From Candidatus Omnitrophica bacterium UBA1443 (lineage in GTDB: Bacteria > Omnitrophota > Omnitrophia > Omnitrophales > Aquincolibacteriaceae), in the NCBI GenBank assembly GCA_002329545.1, contig DCTJ01000041.1:3436-8714 (forward strand): a DNA stretch of 5,279 nucleotides, written 5' to 3'. Shown here in pieces: positions 1-5,279 of this stretch. The notes beneath the pieces were generated by a model, which was not told the origin of the DNA, did not search any database, and was given only the letters and a program-made list of their open reading frames with translations. Numbering within the stretch: the stretch's first letter is position 1; every line of letters begins with the position of its first letter. Both the position numbers and the translations under genes were made by a program.

Positions 1-994
1 CATGAACCAGAATCCAGAAGACCTCATGAAGACGGCTTTTACAGTTTCGGTTGACGCTCGATCAGGAATTACGACGGGCATTTCAGCTTTTGACCGGACC
101 CGGACGATTGAGCTGCTTGCCAGTCCGAAATCCCGACGAGAAGATTTTGTGATCCCCGGGCACGTGTTTCCGTTGCGCGCGAAAAAAGGGGGAGTGCTGT
201 GTCGGGCCGGACATACGGAGGCGGCCGTGGATCTAGCCATGTTGGCGGGACTGGAACCCGTTGGCGTGATCTGTGAAATCATTAACGATGACGGAAAAAT
301 GGCTCGTCTTTCGGATCTGATTCCTTTTGCAAAAAACCACGGGCTGAAAATCGGCACCATTCGGGATCTTATCGAATATCGCAGGCGCCAGGACAAGTTG
401 GTGCGTAAGGTAAGTGAGGCGCGTCTTCCAACTAAATTCGGGGAATGGACTATTCATGTCTACCGGGTTCTCATGGATGGTTTGGAACACGTGGCGCTTG
501 TCAAAGGAACGATTGGGGTGAAGCCTGTTCTTTTGCGGGTTCATTCGGAATGTTTCACCGGGGACGTTCTCGGTTCGCTCCGGTGTGATTGTCGGGAACA
601 ATTGCATGCGTCCATGAAAATGATAGAAAAAGAAGGAAGTGGCGTTGTCCTTTATATGCGACAGGAAGGCCGCGGCATTGGCCTTGGAAACAAGATAAAG
701 GCCTACGCTCTCCAGGATCAAGGTCTGGACACGGTTCAGGCGAATGAGGCGCTGGGATTTAAACCCGATCTCCGAGATTATGGCATTGGCGCGCAAATTT
801 TGCGAGATCTTGGTCTTTCGGAACTTCGGTTGATTACAAATAATCCTCGAAAAATTATTGGGCTTGAGGGGCACGGATTACGGGTGGTTGAGAGGGTCCC
901 GATGGAGGTTAAAGCGAATTGCCTTAACGTGAAATACGGCAAAACAAAGCGGGAAAAGATGGGGCATTTCCTGGAGCTAAATGACAAGCCATGA
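1..994 (+). CDS. ribBA: RibBA, bifunctional DHBP synthase / GTP cyclohydrolase II (5' partial)
   Basis: Cytosolic enzyme opening both branches of riboflavin synthesis: ribulose 5-phosphate to 3,4-dihydroxy-2-butanone 4-phosphate, and GTP to the diamino-pyrimidinone phosphate plus formate. The reading frame is open at the left edge. Numbering from the ATG at position 2, residues 11-128 are the C-terminal half of the DHBP synthase domain, with GHTEA (H71) and CEIINDDG (E92) active-site motifs. Residues 138-326 are a complete GTP cyclohydrolase II domain: zinc ligands C184, C195 and C197 in [20 protein letters not shown] at 220-228, the tyrosine equivalent to E. coli RibA Tyr105 at Y235, and LITNNP at 278-283. 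RibBA proteins are usually about 400 residues, so roughly 70-90 N-terminal residues, including the acidic metal-binding motif, lie outside the window. The ATG at position 2 is therefore internal, not the start. The stop overlaps the ribH start by 4 bases (ATGA). Confidence 0.96.
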   Translation, partial: MNQNPEDLMKTAFTVSVDARSGITTGISAFDRTRTIELLASPKSRREDFVIPGHVFPLRAKKGGVLCRAGHTEAAVDLAMLAGLEPVGVICEIINDDGKMARLSDLIPFAKNHGLKIGTIRDLIEYRRRQDKLVRKVSEARLPTKFGEWTIHVYRVLMDGLEHVALVKGTIGVKPVLLRVHSECFTGDVLGSLRCDCREQLHASMKMIEKEGSGVVLYMRQEGRGIGLGNKIKAYALQDQGLDTVQANEALGFKPDLRDYGIGAQILRDLGLSELRLITNNPRKIIGLEGHGLRVVERVPMEVKANCLNVKYGKTKREKMGHFLELNDKP

Positions 995-1509
995 AAATTT
1001 TCCAAGGAAAGTTTCATTCCCGGAAAAAAAAAATAGGAATTGTCGTAGCTCGTTTCAACGAATACATTACGAAGCGGCTCCTTGAGGGTGCCGTGACGGC
1101 GCTTCATAAAGCGGGAGTGAAAGACCAGCATATCGAAATTGTATGGGTTCCCGGGGGATTGGAAGTCCCACAGTTTTGCAAAAAGCTTCGGGAGCAACGG
1201 CGGTGTGACGCCTTAATTGCGATCGCGTGTGTGATCCGTGGGGGAACCTATCACTTTGAAGTGGTCTCGCACGAATTGACGAGAGGGATTTCACAGGTCG
1301 CTCTTGAAACGGGGGTTCCAATCGCGACGGCGGTGATTACGGCCGATCATCTTGAGCAGGCGATTGACCGGGCTGGCCTTAAGTCAGGGAACAAAGGGGA
1401 GCAGGCGGCTCTGGTTGCTCTTGAAATTGCCAGCTTGGACCAACAGCTGAAAAGAAAACGGCCTAACCCGATGAAGAAGAGGTTCGTTTCTAAAAAAGGG
1501 AAAACATGA
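991..1509 (+). CDS. ribH: RibH, 6,7-dimethyl-8-ribityllumazine synthase
   Basis: Condenses 5-amino-6-ribitylaminouracil with dihydroxybutanone phosphate to give lumazine, the penultimate step of the pathway. The 172-residue protein shows the family landmarks at nearly the same numbers as B. subtilis RibH: ARFNEYIT (20-27), VPGGLEVP (53-60), phosphate-binding T86 and catalytic H88 in [11 protein letters not shown]128, and SGNKG (132-136). The GNKG stretch without an insertion resembles icosahedral (60-subunit) lumazine synthases, which is an inference. Family members are usually about 155 residues. This one carries an extra C-terminal tail, residues 154-172, with 10 Lys/Arg. The start overlaps the ribBA stop (ATGA). 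The nearest GGAG (973-976) is 14 bases upstream, so translation probably depends on coupling to ribBA. A run of ten A lies in codons 12-15. The stop overlaps the nusB start. Confidence 0.96.
   Translation: MKIFQGKFHSRKKKIGIVVARFNEYITKRLLEGAVTALHKAGVKDQHIEIVWVPGGLEVPQFCKKLREQRRCDALIAIACVIRGGTYHFEVVSHELTRGISQVALETGVPIATAVITADHLEQAIDRAGLKSGNKGEQAALVALEIASLDQQLKRKRPNPMKKRFVSKKGKT
1496..1500 (+). promoter_or_regulatory. Ribosome binding site of nusB
   Basis: AAGGG lies 5 bases before the nusB ATG, inside the last codons of ribH. It supports that start and explains part of the Lys/Gly-rich end of RibH, since the same bases encode both. Confidence 0.6.
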
Positions 1510-1958
1510 TCCGAAAGCGCACTCAGGCCAGGGAATACGCGGTTCAAATACTTTATCGTTTGGAAATTAACCCCGGGGTTATCGCGGACAGCCTAGACGA
1601 ATTTTGGAGTTCTCCGGAACAAAAAGATGTGTCGCGAGAAGTCCGTGATTTTGCTGAAGCGATTGTGACGGGAACCCGGAATCATGTAGCGGAGATTGAT
1701 CAGGTGGTTGACCAGTACGCAGATAACTGGTCCATTGACCGGATGGCCGTGATTGACAGGAACATTCTTCGATGCGCGACTTACGAGATTCTCTTTTTGG
1801 TGGATATCCCTCCCAAGGTTACGATCAATGAAGCGGTCAATCTGGCAAAAAAGTTTTCACAGGAAGAATCGGGCAAATTCGTTAATGGTATTCTCGATAA
1901 AATCGCGCATACGGAAAAACCAAGAGTCGCCAAGGCTGATGAATCTCGAAACGCATGA
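1506..1958 (+). CDS. nusB: NusB, transcription antitermination factor
   Basis: NusB pairs with ribosomal protein S10 (NusE) and binds boxA RNA to promote antitermination, mainly on rRNA operons. The 150-residue protein is the usual length and all-helical in character. It has the Arg-rich N-terminus with AREYAVQILYRLE (8-20), NWSIDRMAVIDRNILRCATYE (74-94, given here by its key NW, IDR and ILR elements), DIPPKVTINEAVNLAKKF (100-117) and the terminal signature KFVNGILDKI (124-133). Residues 134-150 are a poorly conserved polar tail that overlaps the ribD start. It overlaps ribH by 4 bases (ATGA) and ribD by 20. Linkage of nusB to ribH is common in bacteria; here nusB is followed by more rib genes, so it is embedded in the riboflavin operon. 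Confidence 0.96.
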   Translation: MIRKRTQAREYAVQILYRLEINPGVIADSLDEFWSSPEQKDVSREVRDFAEAIVTGTRNHVAEIDQVVDQYADNWSIDRMAVIDRNILRCATYEILFLVDIPPKVTINEAVNLAKKFSQEESGKFVNGILDKIAHTEKPRVAKADESRNA

Positions 1959-3066
1959 AAAGTGGATGGGCCTTGCCCTGCGGCTCGCTTCCCGGGGGAA
2001 ATACAGTGTAAGTCCTAACCCCATGGTCGGAGCCTGTATCGTCAAGGGGGATCGATTGATTTCATCGGGATACCATCGCAAGTTTGGAGGCCCCCACGCT
2101 GAACGAATCGCTTTGGAGCGGGCTGGCCGGCGTGCCCGGGGCGCGACTCTTTATGTTACACTTGAACCCTGTTCATCCTGGCAAAAGACCCCGCCCTGCG
2201 CTTCCCTGATCCTCGAAAGAGGAATCAAGGAGGTGGTCATTGGTTCACTTGATCCGAATCCCCTCAACCATCGTAAAGGTATCGCGTATCTTAAGAAGAA
2301 TCAGATACGGGTAGTCTGGGGGATCCTTGAATCAAAAGTGAGGGAACAGAACCAGGGTTTTTTTACCCTGATAGCTCAAGGACGTCCGTTTGTGACACTT
2401 AAAATGGCGGTTACCCTGGACGGTAAAATTGCCACGCGTGAAGGGAAATCCCGATGGATTTCTTCAGCCCTGTCCCGTAACTTCGTCCACCAGTTAAGAA
2501 CACAGCAGGACGCGGTCCTGGTGGGAAAGAACACTTTTTATCTGGATGATCCGCGGATTACGGTTCCCGCCCGCGCGCGTTGTCTCAAAAACGGTCGACC
2601 GTGGAAGATTGTCCTGGTTTCTGACGAAAAAATTCCCCACAAGCCGCGTATTTTTCAAGATTCCCGGATGGTTTTTTTTGCGTGTCCACGATCCAAAATG
2701 AAATCCATTTTAAAAAAAATGGAGACGGTTCCGGGCGCTTTTAATCTTTTGCCCGTCGAAGACAAAAACGGAGAGCTGGACATTCGGGATCTTTTGGGAA
2801 AACTTGGGGGACTTGGAATCGCGAGGTTGCTTGTTGAAGGGGGAGGAGAGCTGGCCTGGTCCCTTATCAGATCCGGTTGTGTGGACCACGCGGTCTGGAT
2901 TCTGGCGCCCAAGATTTTTGGAGGCCGGGACGCGAAAACCTCAGTTGAAGGACGGGGCGTGGCAAGCCCGGACCAGGCGTATGGATTTATTGTGGAAAAA
3001 ACTTCGAAATCAGGACAGGATTTTATTTTTCAGGGCAAGATTGAAAAAAAAGATAAAAAGGAGTGA
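1939..3066 (+). CDS. ribD: RibD, bifunctional pyrimidine deaminase/reductase
   Basis: Carries out the second and third steps of the pyrimidine branch: deamination of the diamino-pyrimidinone ribosylamine phosphate, then NADPH-dependent reduction of the ribose to ribityl. The 375-residue length is typical. The deaminase domain (about 3-145) has SPNPMVG (25-31), H46, the PHAE motif (zinc ligand H53, proton shuttle E55) and zinc cysteines C78 and C87. The reductase domain (about 150-370) has TLKMAVTLDGKIAT (153-166), SRWISS, LVGKNTFYLDDP (194-205), LLVEGGGELAW (297-307) and LAPKIFGG (322-329). The usual PCSHxGKTPPC motif reads PCSSWQKTPPC, so the conserved His is Ser80. The open frame extends upstream to 1753, but family alignment fits the ATG at 1939; ATG 1966 (M10) is an alternative. 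Only a weak AAGG precedes 1939, at 3 bases, suggesting coupling to nusB. Confidence 0.95.
   Translation: MNLETHEKWMGLALRLASRGKYSVSPNPMVGACIVKGDRLISSGYHRKFGGPHAERIALERAGRRARGATLYVTLEPCSSWQKTPPCASLILERGIKEVVIGSLDPNPLNHRKGIAYLKKNQIRVVWGILESKVREQNQGFFTLIAQGRPFVTLKMAVTLDGKIATREGKSRWISSALSRNFVHQLRTQQDAVLVGKNTFYLDDPRITVPARARCLKNGRPWKIVLVSDEKIPHKPRIFQDSRMVFFACPRSKMKSILKKMETVPGAFNLLPVEDKNGELDIRDLLGKLGGLGIARLLVEGGGELAWSLIRSGCVDHAVWILAPKIFGGRDAKTSVEGRGVASPDQAYGFIVEKTSKSGQDFIFQGKIEKKDKKE
3058..3063 (+). promoter_or_regulatory. Ribosome binding site of ribE
   Basis: AAGGAG sits 7 bases before the ATG at 3071 and overlaps the last codons of ribD. It is the strongest Shine-Dalgarno match in the window and decides the ribE start against the much longer open frame that reaches back to 2804 within ribD. 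Confidence 0.85.
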
Positions 3067-3070
3067 TGGG

Positions 3071-3718
3071 ATGTTTACCGGTATTATTGAAAATCAAGGG
3101 GTTGTGATAGAAAAGGAGAAACGCGGCGGACAGGTTCGATTCGGATTTAAGTTTGTCCGCAAAGACCGGAAACCGAAAGTTGGAGACAGTATCGCGGTTA
3201 GTGGCACCTGCCTGACTGTTGTTCGCGGCGAGACAGCTGGTTTCGAGGTGGATGTTGTGCGGGAAACTCTGGAAGCGACTACGCTTGGAAATTTGAAACG
3301 CGGGGATCTCGTCAATCTCGAAAAATCGTTAAAAGCGGGAGACCCGCTGGGCGGACATTTTGTGACGGGACACATCGATGGCCGGGGGAAAGTCATTGAG
3401 ATCAAGCGGCTGAAGAAGAATACCACCTTGTTCGTTCAGGCCCCTAAGGATATAATCGCGCTCCAGGTACCCAAAGGATCCATCGCGCTTGATGGGGTCA
3501 GTCTTACGGTTCAGAAGGTTCATGGTTCCGTTTTTGAAATCGCGGTGATTCCCCACACGCTTAAAGTGACAACCCTGGGGCTTAAACGTCCGGGATCTGA
3601 AGTGAATATTGAGATCGATATTGTTGCTCGATATTTGAAGGCTTTCTTTCCTGGGAAGCGGATTTCAGGGTGGTCATCGAAAAACATCTTAAAAATGATT
3701 CTTCGAAAGGGTTTTTAA
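3071..3718 (+). CDS. ribE: RibE, riboflavin synthase alpha subunit
   Basis: Final step of the pathway: dismutation of two 6,7-dimethyl-8-ribityllumazine molecules to riboflavin and 5-amino-6-ribitylaminouracil, the latter returning to RibH. The 215-residue protein has the expected tandem pair of lumazine-binding beta-barrel domains. The first (1-94) starts with MFTGIIE, where Phe2 is functionally important in the family, and has GDSIAVSGTCLTV (38-50, with C47) and ETLEATTLG (65-73). The second (about 95-188) starts with GGHFVTGHIDG (94-104, with H96 and H101) and has GSIALDGVSLTV (136-147), IPHTLKVTTLG (160-170) and a closing EIDIVARYL, followed by a short C-terminal helix. The start is set by the MFTG family N-terminus and the AAGGAG at 3058-3063. 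It lies 4 bases after the ribD stop and 3 bases before the next gene. In some genomes this gene is named ribC instead. Confidence 0.96.
   Translation: MFTGIIENQGVVIEKEKRGGQVRFGFKFVRKDRKPKVGDSIAVSGTCLTVVRGETAGFEVDVVRETLEATTLGNLKRGDLVNLEKSLKAGDPLGGHFVTGHIDGRGKVIEIKRLKKNTTLFVQAPKDIIALQVPKGSIALDGVSLTVQKVHGSVFEIAVIPHTLKVTTLGLKRPGSEVNIEIDIVARYLKAFFPGKRISGWSSKNILKMILRKGF
3705..3711 (+). promoter_or_regulatory. Probable ribosome binding site of the RsbW-like kinase gene
   Basis: GAAAGGG, within the last ribE codons, lies 10 bases before the TTG at 3722. This is slightly long but usable spacing. It supports the TTG start, because the ribE stop at 3716-3718 is in the same frame and excludes any start further upstream. 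Confidence 0.5.
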
Positions 3719-3721
3719 AAA

Positions 3722-4126
3722 TTGGAGAAAGTTTTTGAGCTGGAATCAAACGCCGAGATTTTGATTGATTTACGTAAGGATTTGCGAGATTTGCTCAGGC
3801 AGGCCGGTTGGGACGGAAAGTCCATGGACAAAATCGTGCTTTCCGTTGATGAGGCGCTGACCAATGTGATTCGTCACGCGTATGCCGGCGTTCGCGGCCC
3901 GATTCGAATGACCTTCCGTGATTCAGAGGAAAAAACCGAAATCACAATTGAGGACCACGGGAAAAAATTTGATCCGACGCTTGTCCCCGAGCCGAAACTC
4001 CCGCGGGAAGAGCCGGGAGGTCTTGGCGTGCATTTGATCCGTACGATCATGGATGAGCTGATTTACGATAAGAATTTTTTGGAAGGTAACCGATTACGCA
4101 TGATCAAACGAAAACCTCGGAAATGA
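3722..4126 (+). CDS. RsbW/SpoIIAB-type anti-sigma factor serine kinase (GHKL ATPase fold)
   Basis: A 134-residue single-domain ATP-binding protein of the HATPase_c family found in partner-switching systems, where such kinases bind a target (usually a sigma factor) and phosphorylate a STAS partner. Visible motifs are the N-box DEALTNVIRHAY (43-54, with E44 and N48), the G1 box EDHGKKFDP (77-85, with D78 and G80) and the G2 glycine-rich GGLGVHLIRTIMDEL (99-113). The length matches stand-alone RsbW-like kinases; there is no sensor or membrane segment. The start is TTG, the only non-ATG start here. The next ATG in frame is at residue 35 and would remove the first strand and helix. It begins 3 bases after ribE in the same frame, with no terminator between, so it probably shares the transcript. 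The following gene encodes its likely substrate. No sigma factor gene is in the window, so the target is unknown. I would not assign rsbW as a formal symbol. Confidence 0.88.
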   Translation: MEKVFELESNAEILIDLRKDLRDLLRQAGWDGKSMDKIVLSVDEALTNVIRHAYAGVRGPIRMTFRDSEEKTEITIEDHGKKFDPTLVPEPKLPREEPGGLGVHLIRTIMDELIYDKNFLEGNRLRMIKRKPRK

Positions 4127-4132
4127 AAGCGA

Positions 4133-4139
4133 AAGGTGA
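4133..4139 (+). promoter_or_regulatory. Ribosome binding site of the STAS gene
   Basis: AAGGTGA ends 3 bases before the ATG at 4143 (about 6 bases from the GG core), in the 16-base gap between the kinase and STAS genes. Confidence 0.7.
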
Positions 4140-4142
4140 TTT

Positions 4143-4487
4143 ATGAAGATTCAAATGACAAATCAGGGAGATGTAAGCGTGGTTGAACTGGAAGGGGAAC
4201 TTGATTTCCACTCCTCACCTGAACTTAGATCGAGACTCGGGGAACTGGCATCCAAACAGGCGCCCAAAATACTGATCGATCTGAAAAAAGTCGGATATAT
4301 GGACAGCTCCGGGATTGCCACGTTTGTCGAGGCTTTTCAAAAAACCAAACGATATCACGGGCGGCTTATTCTGGCTGATTTGACGCCGGCTGTCCGGGGT
4401 ATTTTTGAAATCGCGAAACTGGAAAGTATTTTTGAGATTGCGACGGACCAGGATGAAGCGATGAACCGGTTCGCGGGAAAAAACTGA
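4143..4487 (+). CDS. STAS-domain anti-sigma factor antagonist (RsbV/SpoIIAA type; possible MlaB-like role)
   Basis: A 114-residue protein made of one STAS domain. It has the early VSVVELEGELDF strand pair (11-22), ILIDLKKVGYMDSSGIATF (43-61), and LILADLTPAVRGIFEIAKL (75-93). The DSSG at 54-57 is the phospho-acceptor site of RsbV/SpoIIAA-type antagonists, so a serine here (S55 or S56) should be phosphorylated by the cognate kinase, most likely the product of the gene just upstream. In classical systems the unphosphorylated form binds the kinase and frees its target. The gene also sits 17 bases before mlaE. In E. coli the Mla lipid transporter contains a small STAS subunit, MlaB, bound to the ATPase MlaF, so this protein could act on the transporter, on a sigma factor, or on both. 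The intact acceptor site favours a true partner switch; the neighbour favours a link to Mla. The sequence alone does not decide. Confidence 0.9.
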   Translation: MKIQMTNQGDVSVVELEGELDFHSSPELRSRLGELASKQAPKILIDLKKVGYMDSSGIATFVEAFQKTKRYHGRLILADLTPAVRGIFEIAKLESIFEIATDQDEAMNRFAGKN

Positions 4488-4493
4488 AGAGGA
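4488..4493 (+). promoter_or_regulatory. Probable ribosome binding site of mlaE
   Basis: AGAGGA directly follows the STAS stop and lies 11 bases before the ATG at 4505. The spacing is long, but no closer candidate exists and no other in-frame start precedes it. Confidence 0.45.
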
Positions 4494-4504
4494 TATTTAT
4501 TCTC

Positions 4505-5279
4505 ATGAAAGAAATTTGTGGCAAGGTTGGGCGGTCGACGTTTCTTGTTTTGGCGGGTGTCGCCAGGGTATGGAAGCTGGGTACTCAGGTGGGACGCTAT
4601 TCCCTCACGGGATTTATCCGTCCTAAAACCATCCCGCGCGAAACGTTTTTTCGGCAAATGGTATTGATGGGAATTGACTCAACGGCGATTGTTTCGTTGG
4701 TAGGGGCGTCGGTCGGCACGGTTCTTGCGCTGCAAGCGGCTTATTCACTCAAGGCTTTCGGGGCGATCATTTATACTGGTAGCCTTGTGGGTGTTGCGAT
4801 GGCTCGCGAATTGGGCCCGCTGATTGCGGCGATCGTAATCTGCGGACGTATTGGCGCTCGTATGGCTGCGGAACTGGGTACCATGATGGTTCAAGAAGAG
4901 GTGGATGCCCTTACCACCATGGCGATTAATCCGGTGCGTTTTCTTGTATTGCCGCGAGTTTTGGCTCTGGCTATCATGCTCCCTTGTCTTACGGTCATTG
5001 CGGACCTCATGGGAATGCTAGGAGGGTACTTGATCGGGATTACGGGCTTGGGAATCAACTCTCAGGTTTATATCAGCAAGACGATTGATGCGTTGGTTTT
5101 GAAAGACATTTATACGGGACTCGCCAAAAGTTTTATTTTTAGTATCTTGATTGCCCTGGTCAGTTGCCACCAGGGATTATCGGTGTCGGGGGGAGCGGAT
5201 GCTGTTGGAAAGGCAACAACGCAAGCCGTGGTTATTTCCATTGTCCTTATTATTGTGGTCGACTGTTTGGCAACGGCGG
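4505..5279 (+). CDS. mlaE: MlaE-family ABC transporter permease (3' partial)
   Basis: Inner-membrane permease subunit of an MCE/Mla-type phospholipid ABC transporter, which normally works with the ATPase MlaF and the MCE protein MlaD to move lipids between inner and outer membrane. My own translation gives 258 residues to the window edge without a stop. Family members are about 255-265 residues, so only the last few are likely missing. The MlaE core signature is clear: ARELGPLIAAIVICGRIGA (100-118), AAELGTMMVQEEVDAL (121-136), MAINPVRFLVLPR (139-151) and LGGYLIG (172-178), plus the late KATTQAVV (236-243). Hydrophobic stretches at about 54-78, 84-113, 150-180, 208-220 and 240-256 fit a polytopic protein with an amphipathic N-terminal segment before the first membrane helix. 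There is no fused STAS domain at the N-terminus, as some relatives have; a separate STAS gene lies just upstream instead. mlaF and mlaD homologues would be expected next, beyond the window. Confidence 0.94.
   Translation, partial: MKEICGKVGRSTFLVLAGVARVWKLGTQVGRYSLTGFIRPKTIPRETFFRQMVLMGIDSTAIVSLVGASVGTVLALQAAYSLKAFGAIIYTGSLVGVAMARELGPLIAAIVICGRIGARMAAELGTMMVQEEVDALTTMAINPVRFLVLPRVLALAIMLPCLTVIADLMGMLGGYLIGITGLGINSQVYISKTIDALVLKDIYTGLAKSFIFSILIALVSCHQGLSVSGGADAVGKATTQAVVISIVLIIVVDCLATA

Noticed and set aside
233..874. A 213-residue open frame on the minus strand opposite ribBA, and similar shorter minus-strand frames opposite the other genes
   Set aside because: All lie wholly over strongly recognised plus-strand genes, resemble no known family, and have no spacing or start signals of their own. 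They are antisense shadows.
1..1000. FMN riboswitch (RFN element)
   Set aside because: Expected upstream of a riboflavin operon, but the window opens inside ribBA and no intergenic stretch is long enough to hold one.
981..1085. Short frame starting at ATG 981 between ribBA and ribH
   Set aside because: It starts closer to the GGAG at 973-976 than ribH does, but it codes for an unremarkable peptide of about 34 residues overlapping ribH. No support beyond spacing.
1568..1581. 14-base perfect palindrome TAACCCCGGGGTTA in nusB
   Set aside because: It occurs once, within coding sequence, far from any start. No second copy or operator context was seen.
1753..1938. Upstream extension of the ribD reading frame inside nusB
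   Set aside because: It is nusB read out of frame. RibD similarity begins only around the ATG at 1939.
2353..2370. Perfect 6-base-pair inverted repeat CAGGGT / ACCCTG with a loop of six T, in ribD
   Set aside because: It encodes the conserved linker between the two RibD domains and has no T-tract after the stem, so it is not a terminator. It is probably chance.
2705..2722. Inverted repeat CCATTTT / AAAATGG with a four-A loop, in ribD
   Set aside because: Weak AT-rich stem inside a gene with no following T-tract. A chance product of Lys codons.
2804..3070. Upstream extension of the ribE reading frame inside ribD
   Set aside because: The extension reads ribD in the wrong frame. The family N-terminus MFTGIIE and a strong AAGGAG place the start at 3071.
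1..5279. Mobile elements, CRISPR arrays, tRNA or rRNA genes, phage or defence genes
   Set aside because: None seen. The window is nearly all recognised coding sequence with consistent composition and orientation.

Overview
The window is a tightly packed, single-strand (+) gene cluster from a bacterium. Eight genes were found and only about 40 bases lie outside them. The last gene is an MlaE-type lipid-transport permease, so the cell is most likely a diderm (Gram-negative-type) bacterium. Base composition is near 50% GC. Every start is ATG except one TTG. The lineage cannot be fixed from the sequence. An uncultivated diderm phylum that keeps RsbW/RsbV-type switch proteins beside mla genes would fit, but that is a weak inference.

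Positions 1-3718 hold a riboflavin biosynthesis operon. The order is ribBA (5' end outside the window), ribH, nusB, ribD, ribE. RibBA starts both branches: its GTP cyclohydrolase II half makes the pyrimidine precursor and its DHBP synthase half makes the four-carbon unit. RibD deaminates and reduces the pyrimidine, RibH joins the two branches into lumazine, and RibE dismutates lumazine to riboflavin. The phosphatase step has no gene here, as is usual. NusB, a transcription antitermination factor, sits between ribH and ribD. Neighbouring genes overlap (4, 4 and 20 bases) or are 3-4 bases apart, which implies one transcript with translational coupling. No promoter, FMN riboswitch or terminator is visible. 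The upstream control region must lie before the window.

Positions 3722-4487 hold a two-gene partner-switching module: a GHKL-fold kinase of the RsbW/SpoIIAB type and a STAS-domain antagonist of the RsbV/SpoIIAA type with the phospho-acceptor DSSG motif. It follows ribE by 3 bases with no terminator. No sigma factor gene is present.

Positions 4505-5279 hold mlaE, the membrane subunit of an ABC phospholipid transporter, nearly complete at the window edge. The STAS gene directly before mlaE recalls MlaB, the STAS subunit of the E. coli Mla transporter. The kinase-STAS-mlaE arrangement is therefore the most interesting part of the window: it could be a phosphorylation switch acting on a lipid transporter instead of a sigma factor. 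The rest is ordinary core metabolism with a few residue-level and layout oddities.
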